Positions 8,204-18,450 are shown, counted from the first letter of the stretch. The stretch: 45,975 bases of DNA from Pseudomonas neustonica (GCF_003797945.1 NZ_RKKU01000030.1:1-45975); one strand, 5' to 3'. The notes: generated by a model from the sequence alone, not told the origin. Translations and numbers: made by a program.

Positions 8204-9091
8204 ATGAAATATACCCTGCGTCAGCTTGAGGTCTTTCTCGCAACCGCCCACCACGAGAACCTGACGCGTGCGGCGACCAGTCTTGCGATGTCGCAATCTG
8301 CTGCGAGCAGCGCGTTGAAAGATTTGGAGAGCCAGTTTGACGTCCAGTTGTTCGATCGCGTGGGTAAGCGACTGCAGCTTAATGAGCTGGGGCAGAGCAT
8401 CAGACCCAAGGCGCAGGCGCTGTTGGAGCAAGCCAGGGGGCTGGAAAGCGCTCTGGCAAGACACCAGGACATTGGTCACTTGAAGGTGGGCGCTACGCTG
8501 AGTATTGGCAACTATCTTGCTGTCGAGATTATGGCGCGCTACATGGGTGAGCAGGAAGGCGCGCGCGTCGAGTTGGAAGTAGCCAACACTGAGACCATAG
8601 TGCGCAAGGTGGCGAATTTCGAGCTGGATATCGGCTTGATTGAGGGTGAAACGCGGCACCCTGAGCTCGAGTTACTGCATTGGCGCGATGATGAGTTGAC
8701 CGTATTCTGCGCGCCGGATCACCCATGGGCCGGACGCCCCTGGTTGAGTGATGACGAATTGCTGGAGGCGCAGTGGATCGTGCGTGAGCAGGGCTCAGGT
8801 ACGCGCCAGCACTTTGAATGGGCAATGCAGGGGCTACTGCCTCACTTGCAGATCAAGCTGGAGCTGCAGCATACCGAGGCGATCAAGCGTGCAGTGGAGG
8901 CGGGTTTGGGGGTGGGTTGCCTATCAGAGATTACGCTGGTGGACGCTTTTCGGCGTGGCAGTCTGGTACCGCTTCCGGTACCGCAGCGAAATTTTCATCG
9001 CCGCTTTTACTTTGCGATGCACCGGCAGAAATTTCGTAGCGCAGGTATCGAGCGTTGGTTACAGCTTTGTCGCAGCAGTTTGGAGGAGTAG
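8204..9091 (+). CDS. finR: LysR-family regulator of fpr
   Basis: A 295-residue LysR-type regulator. The N-terminal winged HTH is MKYTLRQLEVFLATAHHENL through SQSAASSALKDLESQFDVQLFDRVGKR (about 1-55), followed by a periplasmic-binding-like sensor domain. Its position divergent from fpr and the YTLRQLEVF start match FinR of Pseudomonas putida, which activates fpr in response to superoxide-type stress. ATG at 8204 is used because the family starts with this motif; an upstream in-frame ATG would add 28 residues unlike any LysR protein. Confidence 0.85.
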   Translation: MKYTLRQLEVFLATAHHENLTRAATSLAMSQSAASSALKDLESQFDVQLFDRVGKRLQLNELGQSIRPKAQALLEQARGLESALARHQDIGHLKVGATLSIGNYLAVEIMARYMGEQEGARVELEVANTETIVRKVANFELDIGLIEGETRHPELELLHWRDDELTVFCAPDHPWAGRPWLSDDELLEAQWIVREQGSGTRQHFEWAMQGLLPHLQIKLELQHTEAIKRAVEAGLGVGCLSEITLVDAFRRGSLVPLPVPQRNFHRRFYFAMHRQKFRSAGIERWLQLCRSSLEE

Positions 9092-9119
9092 TGCGGTTGC
9101 TTGGGTAATCGGCCGAATA

Positions 9120-9149
9120 AAAAGGCATCCGGGTTAAGGGATGCCTTTT
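9120..9149 (+). terminator. Rho-independent terminator after finR
   Basis: An 11-base-pair stem AAAAGGCATCC/GGATGCCTTTT with an eight-base loop. The flanking A and T runs would let it work in both directions, also serving the convergent gene at 9169. Confidence 0.85.
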
Positions 9150-9168
9150 CACTGACTGCAGGGTAAAA

Positions 9169-9711
9169 CTATTGCTGGTTACGGCTGAGTACCAATTCGC
9201 CGTCTTTCAGCGGAATGCTATCGCCCGGATCGTGATCCATTCGCACTGAGCCGGTCTGCTCTCCAATTTCATACTTTACCTGGTAGCCGACCACTTCATC
9301 GTGCTTGTCGTAAACAGTGTCGCAGCGACGCTCCATGGTGGTGTAAGTGTCGTTGGCCTGCATTCGCTCCTGAGTTTTATTGCCGGCATAACCACCTGCC
9401 GCAGCACCTGCTACCGTGGCAATTTTCTTGCCGTTACCACCACCGACCTGGTTACCCAATACGCCACCAATCACGGCGCCTGCTACCGAGCCGAGAACCT
9501 GGTGCTGATCCTGCACGGGTCTTTGCCGGGTGACGGCAACATCGTTACAGACTTCGCGTGGGGTACTTTTGGTTTCCTTGATCTCACTAACATCAAGAAC
9601 GTTGGCCTGGTCGGGCGTTTTGTCCGCGAACGCGGTATAGCCCGCAATAGCGCCGCCTGCTGTGGCAACTGCCGCTCCAATTAGAACACCGGTCAACATA
9701 GACTTGTTCAT
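9169..9711 (-). CDS. Glycine-zipper 2TM-domain envelope protein
   Basis: 180 residues. The N-terminus MNKSMLTGVLIGAAVATAGGAIAGYTAFA is a signal peptide or signal anchor. Residues 72-112 (VLGSVAGAVIGGVLGNQVGG... TVAGAAAGGYAGNK) form the two-helix glycine zipper of the Rick_17kDa_Anti/17-kDa antigen group. The C-terminal part, with MERRCDTVYDKHDEVVGYQVKYEIG, is like the small soluble domain found in many pseudomonad members. There is no lipobox cysteine, so it is probably exported or inner-membrane anchored rather than a lipoprotein. The molecular role is unknown; an envelope location is inferred. Confidence 0.8.
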   Translation of the reverse strand: MNKSMLTGVLIGAAVATAGGAIAGYTAFADKTPDQANVLDVSEIKETKSTPREVCNDVAVTRQRPVQDQHQVLGSVAGAVIGGVLGNQVGGGNGKKIATVAGAAAGGYAGNKTQERMQANDTYTTMERRCDTVYDKHDEVVGYQVKYEIGEQTGSVRMDHDPGDSIPLKDGELVLSRNQQ

Positions 9712-9864
9712 GATGAATACTCCTGCTCTCTCTTTTATTCACGGCAGCGGCCGTGGTCTACGCAGATATAGACTAAGACTGACTGTACAGGTTCAATTCG
9801 CAGGTGCGTATTTCGAGGGGCTGGTTTTGCATGTGTGACGCGATAGGCATTGCGAGGTCGTTTT

Positions 9865-12800
9865 TCAGGTTTGCTGCCGTGAGTTAAGCAAAAGTCGAAA
9901 GGCGTGCTCATCTACCGGTGGGCTAAATAAATAGCCTTGGTAATGATCGCAGCCCAACTCGTGCAAAAAAATCAGTTGCTCGGTCGTTTCTACCCCTTCC
10001 GCGATCAAGTCCATGCGCAGACTGGAGGCGATAGCAATGATCGCGCGGATGATTTCGGCGTCATTGGGGTTGCTCGTGCACTCGCGTACGAAGGACTGGT
10101 CAATCTTGAGCAAGTCAACCGGGAGTTTTTTCAGATAACTGAGTGAGGAGTAGCCGGTACCAAAATCGTCAATAGCAAAATGCACGCCGCGCTCACGCAG
10201 AAAATTCATTTTATCGATAGTATCCGCTACGTTTTGAATGACGATACCTTCGATGATCTCCAGTTTAAGGCATTGGGGGGGGATGCTATAGGTCTCTATC
10301 GCCTGCAGTACGTCGCTGACAAAGCTACTTTGACGGAACTGGCGGGGGCTAATATTGATGCTGAGACTGAAGGTGTTGGCGTCTATTGCGCCTTCCTGCA
10401 ATAGGCGTGAGACAAAGCAACAGGCTTCCAGTAATACCCATTCGCCAACTGGCAGTATAAGGCCGGTCTCTTCCAGTACATGCATGAAGGCGCCCGGGAC
10501 TACCGTCCCCTTGTGCGGATGCTGCCAGCGTATTAGCGCCTCTGCGCCCTCGATTGCGCGGGTAAGATGATTGATCTGCGGTTGGTAATAGAGCACAAAC
10601 TCCTTTTCCTTCAGTGCGCCGCGTAGCTCGGATTCGATGGCTAGACGTTCGCTGGCAGCGACCTGCATGGTCTGCTCGAAAAAGGCGATGCCGTTGCGGC
10701 CCAGTTCTTTCACTTTATACAGCGCGATATCAGCCCGTTTCAGCAGGTCGTCGGGCGTGCTTCCATGCTCGGGCATCAAGGCCACCCCAATACTGGCGCT
10801 TAGCTGTAGCGTGTGCCCGTCAATCTGCATGGGGTCGGAGATGGCATTGAGCAGCTTTCTAGCCGTGCATTCAACCTCCTGTTCCAGTTGCCGCCCGCTG
10901 GCCTCTAGCCCACTGAGCAGCACAACAAACTCGTCGCCACCCAAGCGAGCAACGGTATCCTCTGCGCGTACCAGGGTGAGCAGTCGTGATGTGACTTCCT
11001 GAAGCACGGCGTCACCGCAGGAGTGTCCCAGCGAATCATTGATATGCTTGAAGTGATCAAGGTCAAAGAACAACAAGGCGCCATGCATATTATGGCGGTT
11101 ATTGAGTGCGTTCAGTTGACTGAGGCGATCGCTCAGCAGGAGGCGGTTGGGTAAATTGGTGAGCGCGTCATGGTAAGCAAGGTGCTTTACCTTGGCCTCG
11201 ATCAGTTTCTGCTCAGTGACATCCCTGGAGGTAAGCAGGATACAGTCGATGCCATCGATATTTAGTGGCTGCACGGATACGGCAACCTGCATCTGTGTAC
11301 CCATGCGGGTATTGACCGTCATTTCGTGATGGTGCACGCGGCCATGCCGGTCCAGTTCGTCTATCAGTGTCTGCCGGTCCGATGCTTGCGCCCAGATATT
11401 TAACTCTTGTGCGGTTTTGCCGATCACCTCCTCCGCGCTGTAGCCGGTAAGGCGGGTAAAGCCGTCGTTGACTTCAAGGTGCTTACCGCTGATTTTTTCA
11501 GTAATGCTAATGCTATCCGGGCTGCCCTTGAAAGCACGCGCGAATTTATCTTCTGAGGCGCGCAACGCGGCTTCGGCCTGCTTGCGCGCCGTGATATCAC
11601 GAAAGCTGAACAGCACGCAGGGCTGGCGATTGATACTGAGATTGGAGGTGGACACTTCGCAGATCAATAGCTTGCCCTGATAAGTGGCAAAGGTTTCGAT
11701 CAGCCCATTGAGCACGCGCTTGCCGCGGATGGCGTCGTCTAGCGGGGCATGCATCTCCGCTTTGCTCCATACGCCGGCCTCATCTGGCGTGTGACCAACG
11801 ATACTTTGTGGCGTATGTCCAAAGGTGCTGGTAAAACTGAGGTTGACCTCGATAATTCGGCGACTCTGGCTGTGCACCAGGCAATAGGGGTCCGGGGCGC
11901 CTTGAAATAGCGCTGCGAATTTGGCTTCGCTGTCGACCAGCGCTTTTTCACTTTTTCGGCGCACAGTGATGTCGAGCAATGTGCCGACCAGTCTTACCGG
12001 TTTGCCAGCGTCGTTCCTATGCAGTGTGGCCGTTGCTTCGATCCAGCGCTCTTTGCTATCGCTGTTCAGTACGCGGTAAGTCAACTTGTGGTAGCGGTTC
12101 TGGCTGCGGCAGATAGATAGGTAGGCGCGCCTTAAGCTGCGTTGGTCTATCGGTAATACATGCTGGGTAAAACTACGAATATTGCCTTCAATATGGTCTG
12201 CCGCAAGTCCATTCAATTCGGCGCTACGCGGTGAGCAGTGCAGCTCACCACTGCTTATTTGCCAGTCCCATACGCCCATTTCACTGGCATCCAATGCTCG
12301 ATTCAGGCGCTCCTGACTTTCGTTTAGGGCTTTCTCGTTTAATTTTTGCGCGGTAATGTCCCGTGCGGTAACAACCAGGCAGGTACGACCGGCTAGCTGC
12401 ACTGTTTTTGCATGCACTAGTACGTCATAGGGTTCACTACCTGGTTTTATTTGAACCCGGATCTCTTCACTGTCCAGGCGTCCGCGACGCTTCAGCTGCG
12501 AAAGTAGGCGAGCAGCAGTCTCGGTATCGAGTATCTGCATCGCGCTGAGCTTTTTATTGACGCAATCACTGTTGCTCAGGCCCGTGAGCCGTTCGAACTT
12601 GCTGTTGACCTCCAAAATGTAGCCATCGGAGTCGATCAGCAGCAGTGCTTCGCCTGTGGCGTTGAAAATCTTTAGGTGTCGTTCATCTATACCGGTGGTA
12701 GCTGGCGCCGACGGACGCTCTTGCTGCAAGGTTATCAACAGGCAGCTCGATCCCGGGCTGATCGGTTCTATGTTCAGTATGCAGTGTTGAAGGCTACCGT

Positions 12801-13098
12801 TGCGGCTGCACACTTCATGGCGCACGCCCCTCAGTGTTTTGTTCTGATCCAGCTTGCGCAGCAAGTTGTCCCAGCGATCGCTACCGCACCATAGTGGAAA
12901 GTTATTGGCTGGTTGGCCGACGATGCGCTGCGCCTGCCAGCCGAATAGTTGCGTAAAGGCGTCGTTGACCTGGATTACCCGTTGACTGCTGGCATCCACC
13001 AGCATTCCGGCGGCCGGCATGGTCGCAAAGAGAGTAGCGAATGCACTACCTGTATTAGCCAGTAGGTCGGCTGGAAATGCACCGGTGGTAGGTGACAT
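9865..13098 (-). CDS. Multi-PAS GGDEF-EAL cyclic-di-GMP protein
   Basis: 1077 residues without membrane segments. About five PAS modules fill residues 20-630, with boundaries near 130, 255, 380 and 505, each joined by a DIT-x-(R/Q)K-type linker. GGDEF is intact at 720-724, with the inhibitory c-di-GMP site RAED at 711-714. The EAL domain (about 815-1070) keeps EAL at 853-855, the DDFGTGYSSL loop from 977, LKIDQSFV, AEGVET and QGYLFSPP. Both synthase and phosphodiesterase motifs are therefore present, and activity could go either way depending on PAS input. It is probably a cytoplasmic sensor that tunes the switch between motility and surface growth. It appears to be transcribed alone. Confidence 0.93.
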   Translation of the reverse strand: MSPTTGAFPADLLANTGSAFATLFATMPAAGMLVDASSQRVIQVNDAFTQLFGWQAQRIVGQPANNFPLWCGSDRWDNLLRKLDQNKTLRGVRHEVCSRNGSLQHCILNIEPISPGSSCLLITLQQERPSAPATTGIDERHLKIFNATGEALLLIDSDGYILEVNSKFERLTGLSNSDCVNKKLSAMQILDTETAARLLSQLKRRGRLDSEEIRVQIKPGSEPYDVLVHAKTVQLAGRTCLVVTARDITAQKLNEKALNESQERLNRALDASEMGVWDWQISSGELHCSPRSAELNGLAADHIEGNIRSFTQHVLPIDQRSLRRAYLSICRSQNRYHKLTYRVLNSDSKERWIEATATLHRNDAGKPVRLVGTLLDITVRRKSEKALVDSEAKFAALFQGAPDPYCLVHSQSRRIIEVNLSFTSTFGHTPQSIVGHTPDEAGVWSKAEMHAPLDDAIRGKRVLNGLIETFATYQGKLLICEVSTSNLSINRQPCVLFSFRDITARKQAEAALRASEDKFARAFKGSPDSISITEKISGKHLEVNDGFTRLTGYSAEEVIGKTAQELNIWAQASDRQTLIDELDRHGRVHHHEMTVNTRMGTQMQVAVSVQPLNIDGIDCILLTSRDVTEQKLIEAKVKHLAYHDALTNLPNRLLLSDRLSQLNALNNRHNMHGALLFFDLDHFKHINDSLGHSCGDAVLQEVTSRLLTLVRAEDTVARLGGDEFVVLLSGLEASGRQLEQEVECTARKLLNAISDPMQIDGHTLQLSASIGVALMPEHGSTPDDLLKRADIALYKVKELGRNGIAFFEQTMQVAASERLAIESELRGALKEKEFVLYYQPQINHLTRAIEGAEALIRWQHPHKGTVVPGAFMHVLEETGLILPVGEWVLLEACCFVSRLLQEGAIDANTFSLSINISPRQFRQSSFVSDVLQAIETYSIPPQCLKLEIIEGIVIQNVADTIDKMNFLRERGVHFAIDDFGTGYSSLSYLKKLPVDLLKIDQSFVRECTSNPNDAEIIRAIIAIASSLRMDLIAEGVETTEQLIFLHELGCDHYQGYLFSPPVDEHAFRLLLNSRQQT

Positions 13099-13323
13099 AG
13101 ATTCTCCGCGGGCTTAACTAATCCTTTAGATCAAGAAGCCTCGCACGGCTGGGCTTTTAAGCTTTTGCATGCGGCACTCTCGGCCTCTTGTTGCCGGGCA
13201 CAAGGGCATTCTTTGCCTTCGTTTTTAAGCCGCAGCATGGCGATGATTCGCCTGACTGGGTTCGTAATGCAACTTAGTCTCTCTCCAAGATAGCCCCTGT
13301 GGCTAGGTGCAACAAGCAAGGGT

Positions 13324-14214
13324 TCACGCTTTTTCACCTTTTATATCTCCCGCCTGCTGTAAAAGCTTAATGAGTGCCAGCGCCGCATTGGAGCGGGTGC
13401 GACCGCTGTGCCAAATGCAGCCAAGGTCACGCTGCATCTGTATGCCGGGAATTGCCAGCGCCTTGACCTGCTCGTCGAGCATGCTGCGCGGCAGCACACT
13501 CCAGGCCAGGCCAATGGAAACCATCATCTTGATGGTTTCCATGTAGTTGGTGCTCATGCTGATATTAGGGGTGATCTTGTGCAGCTCAAACAAGGTGCTG
13601 ACGATCCTGTGCGTGAAGGTGTTAACGCCGGGGAACACGGCGGGATATTCCGCCAACTGGGCCAGCTCCAGTTGGCTTGACTGCGTCAGCGGGTGTTCGG
13701 GCGCAATGACCAGATCCAGTGGGTCATGCCAGATAAGCTCCGATACCACGGGCGCTTCAACCTCGGGGGCGAGGGTGATGACGGCTAGCTCAATCTCACC
13801 GTGCAACACCTTTTCGTAGGCGATCTCCGAGTCGAGGAACTGAATGTCCAGTGCGACCTTGGGGTAGGCGCGGGTGAACTCGCGCAGGATCGGAGGCAAG
13901 CGGTGCAGGCCAATGTGATGACTGGTCGCCATGCTGAGACGCCCTTGTACATTGTCGGATAGATTGCTTAGCGCTCGGCGCGTATCATTCAGCAACCCCA
14001 AAACCTCATGCGCTCTGGGTTTGAGTGCGCGCCCAGCTTCCGTCAAGGCGACTTTGCGGCCGATGCGATCAAACAGACGCGCGTTCAGCTGTTGCTCCAG
14101 CATGGCGATGCGCTTGCTGACGGCCGGTTGGGTTAGATGGAGTTGTTCCGCTGCGCGCGAGAATGAACCCGTTGTTGCTACCGCGAGAAAGGCAGAAAGG
14201 TTGGCGGTATCCAT
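13324..14214 (-). CDS. LysR-family regulator divergent from leuC
   Basis: 296 residues. Winged HTH at about 1-60 (NLSAFLAVATTGSFSRAAEQLHLTQPAVSKRIAMLE), then a type-2 periplasmic-binding effector domain. A LysR gene divergent from leuC is conserved in pseudomonads (from memory, PA3122 in Pseudomonas aeruginosa), so control of leucine genes or itself is plausible, but the effector is unknown. ATG at 14214 has AAGGAA upstream. The 225 bases between its stop and the GGDEF-EAL gene hold no supported feature; only a weak GC stem near 13289-13305 without a T tract is seen. Confidence 0.88.
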   Translation of the reverse strand: MDTANLSAFLAVATTGSFSRAAEQLHLTQPAVSKRIAMLEQQLNARLFDRIGRKVALTEAGRALKPRAHEVLGLLNDTRRALSNLSDNVQGRLSMATSHHIGLHRLPPILREFTRAYPKVALDIQFLDSEIAYEKVLHGEIELAVITLAPEVEAPVVSELIWHDPLDLVIAPEHPLTQSSQLELAQLAEYPAVFPGVNTFTHRIVSTLFELHKITPNISMSTNYMETIKMMVSIGLAWSVLPRSMLDEQVKALAIPGIQMQRDLGCIWHSGRTRSNAALALIKLLQQAGDIKGEKA

Positions 14215-14230
14215 CTCGAATTCCTTTTGG

Positions 14231-14249
14231 TTATCTATTTAATAAATAA
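14231..14249. promoter_or_regulatory. AT-rich near-perfect dyad upstream of the LysR gene
   Basis: TTATCTATT-T-AATAAATAA has 8 of 9 bases symmetric around a central T. It lies 17 bases upstream of the LysR start and on the leuC side of the intergenic region, as expected for an autoregulatory LysR operator. It also stands out by its AT content from the surrounding DNA. Confidence 0.45.
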
Positions 14250-14367
14250 TATTCCTTTGTTTTATCTTTGGCTAAATTTTATCCTTGGCCCGTTCAAAGA
14301 ATCGCTGCGCCCCGGGCATCTCCGGTGATGGTCGATAGCGGTCATAGTCTGATTTGAGGAGTACCGC

Positions 14368-15801
14368 ATGTCTGCGAAAACGCTTTACGACAAGCTGTGG
14401 GACAACCATCTGGTTAAGCAGCGCGATGATGGTTCGGCATTGATCTATATAGATCGCCAGTTGCTGCACGAAGTAACTTCGCCACAAGCGTTTGAAGGCC
14501 TGCGCCTGGCTGGCCGCAAGCCATGGCGGATTGACGCCAACCTGGCGACGCCGGATCACAACGTGCCCACCACCAATCGGGCTGCGGGTGTCTCAGGCAT
14601 TGATGATGCGGTGTCCAAGCTGCAGGTCGTCACCCTCGACGATAACTGTAACGAGTTCGGTATTGTCGAGTTTCAGATGACCGATCGCCGCCAGGGTATT
14701 GTTCACGTAGTCGGGCCGGAGCAGGGCGCAACACTGCCAGGTATGACCATTGTTTGTGGTGATTCGCATACCGCGACGCACGGCGCTTTTGCTGCCTTGG
14801 CCCATGGTATCGGTACCTCTGAAGTCGAGCATGTGTTGGCTACCCAGTGCCTGGTTGCCAAAAAAATGAAGAACATGCTGGTCAACGTTGAGGGCAAACT
14901 GGGCTTTGGCGTCACGGCGAAAGACGTGGTGCTGGCGGTTATTGGCAAAATCGGTACTGCCGGTGGTAACGGGCATGCCATTGAGTTTGCCGGTTCAGCC
15001 ATTCGCGACCTGTCGGTTGAAGGCCGTATGACTATCTGCAATATGGCGATTGAAGCGGGCGCGCGCGTTGGCCTGGTGGCGTGCGACGAGAAGACCGTCG
15101 AATACGTGAAGGGTCGTCCTTATGCGCCCAAGGGTGCTGACTGGGCAGTGGCCGTCGAGTCCTGGCAAGATCTGGTCTCCGATGCGGATGCGCATTTTGA
15201 CACTGTGGTAGACCTGAACGCGGCGGAGATCAAGCCGCAGGTCTCTTGGGGTACTTCCCCGGAAATGGTCGTCGCCGTTGATGCACTGGTGCCGGATCCG
15301 GCTCAGGAAGCTGATTCGGTCAAGCGCAGCGGCTATCAGCGCGCGCTGCAGTACATGGGCCTGGAGGCCAATCAGCCAATTACTTCTATTCAGCTTGATC
15401 GTGTATTTATCGGCTCTTGCACCAACTCGCGCATTGAAGACCTGCGCGCCGCTGCCGCCGTTGCCAAGGGTCGCAGTGTTGCGCCCAGCATCAAGCAGGC
15501 GATGGTTGTCCCCGGCTCTGGTCTGGTCAAGGAGCAGGCAGAACAGGAAGGCCTGGATGTGATCTTCAAGGCTGCCGGTTTTGAGTGGCGTGATCCGGGC
15601 TGCTCCATGTGCCTGGCTATGAACCCAGACAAACTGGAGTCGGGTGAGCATTGTGCTTCGACCTCAAACCGCAATTTTGAGGGGCGTCAGGGCAACGGTG
15701 GGCGTACCCATTTGGTCAGCCCTGCCATGGCCGCCGCCGCCGCGATCGCTGGTCACTTTGTCGATGTACGTGAAATGATGAATCAGGAGGTGAGCGCATG
15801 A
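14368..15801 (+). CDS. leuC: 3-Isopropylmalate dehydratase, large subunit
   Basis: A 477-residue aconitase-family subunit that, with LeuD, isomerises 2-isopropylmalate to 3-isopropylmalate in leucine synthesis. The 4Fe-4S ligands are visible: C351 in IGSCTNSR, and C412 and C415 in GCSMC. The substrate-binding [11 protein letters not shown] lies near 128. ATG at 14368 follows GAGGAG. The stop codon overlaps the leuD start (ATGA), so the two subunits are translationally coupled. No leucine-rich leader peptide or attenuator is seen in the 150 bases upstream. Confidence 0.97.
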   Translation: MSAKTLYDKLWDNHLVKQRDDGSALIYIDRQLLHEVTSPQAFEGLRLAGRKPWRIDANLATPDHNVPTTNRAAGVSGIDDAVSKLQVVTLDDNCNEFGIVEFQMTDRRQGIVHVVGPEQGATLPGMTIVCGDSHTATHGAFAALAHGIGTSEVEHVLATQCLVAKKMKNMLVNVEGKLGFGVTAKDVVLAVIGKIGTAGGNGHAIEFAGSAIRDLSVEGRMTICNMAIEAGARVGLVACDEKTVEYVKGRPYAPKGADWAVAVESWQDLVSDADAHFDTVVDLNAAEIKPQVSWGTSPEMVVAVDALVPDPAQEADSVKRSGYQRALQYMGLEANQPITSIQLDRVFIGSCTNSRIEDLRAAAAVAKGRSVAPSIKQAMVVPGSGLVKEQAEQEGLDVIFKAAGFEWRDPGCSMCLAMNPDKLESGEHCASTSNRNFEGRQGNGGRTHLVSPAMAAAAAIAGHFVDVREMMNQEVSA

Positions 15802-16448
15802 AGCCATTTACTCAACACACTGGCCTGGTAGCGCCGCTGGATCGTGCCAACGTAGACACCGATCAGATCATTCCCAAGCAGTTTCTCAAGTCGATCAAGC
15901 GCACTGGCTTTGGCCAGAATCTGTTTGATGAGTGGCGCTATATGGATGAGGGCAAGCCGGGTGAGGACTGTGCTAACCGTCCGTTGAATACCGATTTTGT
16001 GCTTAACCAGCCACGCTATCAGGGTGCTAGCGTGCTGCTGGCGCGTAAGAACTTTGGCTGCGGTTCGAGCCGTGAGCATGCGCCATGGGCCTTGGAAGAA
16101 TACGGCTTTCGCACCATTCTGGCGCCCAGTTATGCCGATATTTTTTATAACAACAGCTTTAAGAATGGCTTGTTACCCATTGTTTTGCCTGAAGAAGATA
16201 TCGACTATCTGTTTGATCAGGCGGAAGCGCAAGAGGGTTATGAGCTGACGGTTGATCTTGAGGCGCAGACCGTTATCTGCCCTGATGGCAGGACCTACAG
16301 TTTTGAAGTGGACGCGTTCCGTAAGCACTGCCTGCTTAATGGTCTGGACGACATTGGCCTGACGTTGCAGGACGCCGATGCCATTGCGGCGTTTGAGCAG
16401 AAGCACAAGCAGAGTCAGCCTTGGCTGTTCGGTGCAATTCAGCCGTAA
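15798..16448 (+). CDS. leuD: 3-Isopropylmalate dehydratase, small subunit
   Basis: 216 residues of the aconitase swivel domain. [30 protein letters not shown] at the start and [16 protein letters not shown] (about 75-90) are the standard LeuD signatures. It forms the heterodimer with LeuC. The start overlaps the leuC stop by four bases. The length is normal for the proteobacterial form. Confidence 0.97.
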   Translation: MKPFTQHTGLVAPLDRANVDTDQIIPKQFLKSIKRTGFGQNLFDEWRYMDEGKPGEDCANRPLNTDFVLNQPRYQGASVLLARKNFGCGSSREHAPWALEEYGFRTILAPSYADIFYNNSFKNGLLPIVLPEEDIDYLFDQAEAQEGYELTVDLEAQTVICPDGRTYSFEVDAFRKHCLLNGLDDIGLTLQDADAIAAFEQKHKQSQPWLFGAIQP

Positions 16449-16481
16449 CCGATACGCCTTGAACCGGCGAGGAGCCACCTT

Positions 16482-17243
16482 ATGACAAGCGAGCACAACA
16501 GCGTAGTCGAGCGGCAGTTTGGCGATCAGGCGAGTGCTTACCTCACCAGTACGGTGCACAGCACTGGCGAGGAGTTTGTTGCACTGGATGAGGCGGTCGC
16601 CGGGTGCTCGCATGCCAGGGCGCTGGATTTGGGTTGTGGCGCCGGGCATGTCAGTTTTTTTGTGGCCAGCCAGCTTGCCGAAGTGGTTGCTTACGATCTA
16701 TCCCAGGCGATGCTGGATACGGTTAAAGCGGCGGCGGTTGAGCGTGGTCTGGATAACATCAAGCTGCAGCAGGGCGTTGCTGAATATTTGCCGTTTGCGG
16801 ATGCCAGTTTCGATTTCGTCTTTAGTCGTTACTCGGCACATCACTGGCAGGATTTGGGACGCGCTCTGCGCGAGGTGCATCGGGTGCTCAAGCCCGGTGG
16901 TCAGGTGATTTTTGTTGATGTCATGTCGCCCGGTTTGCCGCAACTCGATACCTACTTGCAGGCTGCTGAAGTGCTGCGTGATACCAGCCATGTACGTGAT
17001 TACTCGGCGGCGCAGTGGTTGCTGGAAATGAGCCAGGCGGGTTTGCAGGTTGAGCGTCAGCGCCGACAGCGCCTGCGTCTCGAATTCACTTCCTGGGTAG
17101 AGCGCATGCGTACCCCGTTGGTGATGCAAACGGCGATAAAAACGCTGCAGCAGGCGATGGGTGAAGAAGTCCGGCGCTATTTTGAAATTACCGCGGATGG
17201 CTCGTTCAGCACGGATGTGATCGTGCTCTGGGCCGGTCGCTGA
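16482..17243 (+). CDS. Class I SAM-dependent methyltransferase between leuD and leuB
   Basis: 253 residues. SAM-binding ALDLGCGAGH at 47-56, then FSRYSAHHWQDLGRALREVHRVLKPGG near 110-140, the UbiE/Methyltransf_11 pattern. The substrate is unknown. A methyltransferase at this place between leuD and leuB is, from memory, conserved in Pseudomonas (PA3119-like), so it probably belongs to the same operon without necessarily acting in leucine synthesis. ATG at 16482 is preceded by GAGGAG. Confidence 0.85.
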   Translation: MTSEHNSVVERQFGDQASAYLTSTVHSTGEEFVALDEAVAGCSHARALDLGCGAGHVSFFVASQLAEVVAYDLSQAMLDTVKAAAVERGLDNIKLQQGVAEYLPFADASFDFVFSRYSAHHWQDLGRALREVHRVLKPGGQVIFVDVMSPGLPQLDTYLQAAEVLRDTSHVRDYSAAQWLLEMSQAGLQVERQRRQRLRLEFTSWVERMRTPLVMQTAIKTLQQAMGEEVRRYFEITADGSFSTDVIVLWAGR

Positions 17244-17287
17244 ACCGTATTGTTAGTGCCTGAATGGCGCTTTATGGAGAGAAGTGA

Positions 17288-18370
17288 ATGACTAAACAGA
17301 TTCTGATTCTTCAGGGTGACGGTATTGGTCCTGAAATCATGGCTGAGGCGGTCAAGGTGTTGAACCTGGCCAATCAAAAGTTTGATTTGGGCTTTGAGCT
17401 GTCGTCTGGCGAGCTGGGTGGTGCTTCGTATGATAAGTACGGTGTGCCCCTTGCCGATGAGACGCTGGAACGGGCACGCAAGGCCGATGCAGTCTTGTTG
17501 GGCGCCGTCGGTGGCCCCAACTGGGATACGATTGATCCCGCCCTGCGTCCTGAGCGCGGCCTGTTGAAGATCCGCTCCGAGTTGGGGCTGTTCGGTAATC
17601 TGCGGCCAGCGATTCTTTATCCGCAACTGGCTGATTCATCCACGCTCAAGCCTGAGGTGGTCTCGGGGCTGGATATTCTGATCGTGCGTGAGCTGACCGG
17701 GGGTATCTACTTTGGCCAGCCGCGAGAGAAGCGCGTGCTCGAGAATGGTGAGCGTCAGGCTTACGACACCTTGCCCTACAGCGAAAGCGAAATTCGCCGC
17801 ATTGCCAAGGTCGGTTTCGATATGGCGATGGTGCGCAACAAGAAGCTGTGTTCAGTTGATAAGGCTAACGTTCTGGCGTCGAGTCAGTTGTGGCGTGAAG
17901 TGGTTGAAGAAGTTGCCAAGGACTACCCGGACGTCGAGCTGTCGCACATGTATGTCGATAACTGCGCCATGCAACTGGTGCGCGCGCCCAAGCAGTTTGA
18001 TGTGATTGTGACTGACAACATGTTCGGTGACATTCTGTCTGATCAGGCGTCGATGCTGACTGGCTCCATCGGCATGCTGCCTTCGGCATCGCTGGATGTG
18101 AACGGTAAGGGTATGTACGAGCCATGTCACGGCAGTGCGCCTGATATTGCCGGGCAGGGTATCGCCAATCCACTGGCGACGATTCTGTCTGTTTCCATGA
18201 TGCTGCGTTACAGCTTTGCGCAGACAAAGGCGGCCGATGCCATTGAACAAGCGGTTAGCCTGGTGCTGGATCAGGGCCTGCGTACCGGCGACATATATTC
18301 TGAGGGATGCCGCAAGGTAGGCACCGTTGAAATGGGTGATGCCGTGGCCGAGGCCCTCAAAAACCTGTAA
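17288..18370 (+). CDS. leuB: 3-Isopropylmalate dehydrogenase
   Basis: A 360-residue NAD-dependent beta-decarboxylating dehydrogenase that produces 2-oxoisocaproate for leucine synthesis. Signatures are [16 protein letters not shown] at 10-25, the [22 protein letters not shown] substrate region, [13 protein letters not shown], and [29 protein letters not shown]. The length is standard. GGAGAGAAG precedes the ATG. A terminator follows within about 20 bases, so leuCD-methyltransferase-leuB form one unit. Confidence 0.97.
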   Translation: MTKQILILQGDGIGPEIMAEAVKVLNLANQKFDLGFELSSGELGGASYDKYGVPLADETLERARKADAVLLGAVGGPNWDTIDPALRPERGLLKIRSELGLFGNLRPAILYPQLADSSTLKPEVVSGLDILIVRELTGGIYFGQPREKRVLENGERQAYDTLPYSESEIRRIAKVGFDMAMVRNKKLCSVDKANVLASSQLWREVVEEVAKDYPDVELSHMYVDNCAMQLVRAPKQFDVIVTDNMFGDILSDQASMLTGSIGMLPSASLDVNGKGMYEPCHGSAPDIAGQGIANPLATILSVSMMLRYSFAQTKAADAIEQAVSLVLDQGLRTGDIYSEGCRKVGTVEMGDAVAEALKNL

Positions 18371-18389
18371 TCTGTTCGATTATTCGAAA

Positions 18390-18420
18390 ACGCCCGACTT
18401 TGCTCGGGCGTCTTTCTTCT
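18390..18420 (+). terminator. Rho-independent terminator after leuB
   Basis: ACGCCCGA/TCGGGCGT stem with loop CTTTGC (18398-18403), followed by the T-rich TCTTTCTTCT. It separates leuB from asd. Confidence 0.75.
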
Positions 18421-18450
18421 TTGAATTTGTTACCCCACGGGGGTGTTGTT

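Noticed and set aside
13131..13337. 68-codon minus-strand frame between the GGDEF-EAL and LysR genes
   Set aside because: Overlaps the end of the LysR gene, has no convincing ribosome-binding site and no recognisable sequence; treated as intergenic.
14215..14367. Possible leucine attenuator upstream of leuC
   Set aside because: No short reading frame with a run of leucine codons and no alternative terminator hairpin is present.
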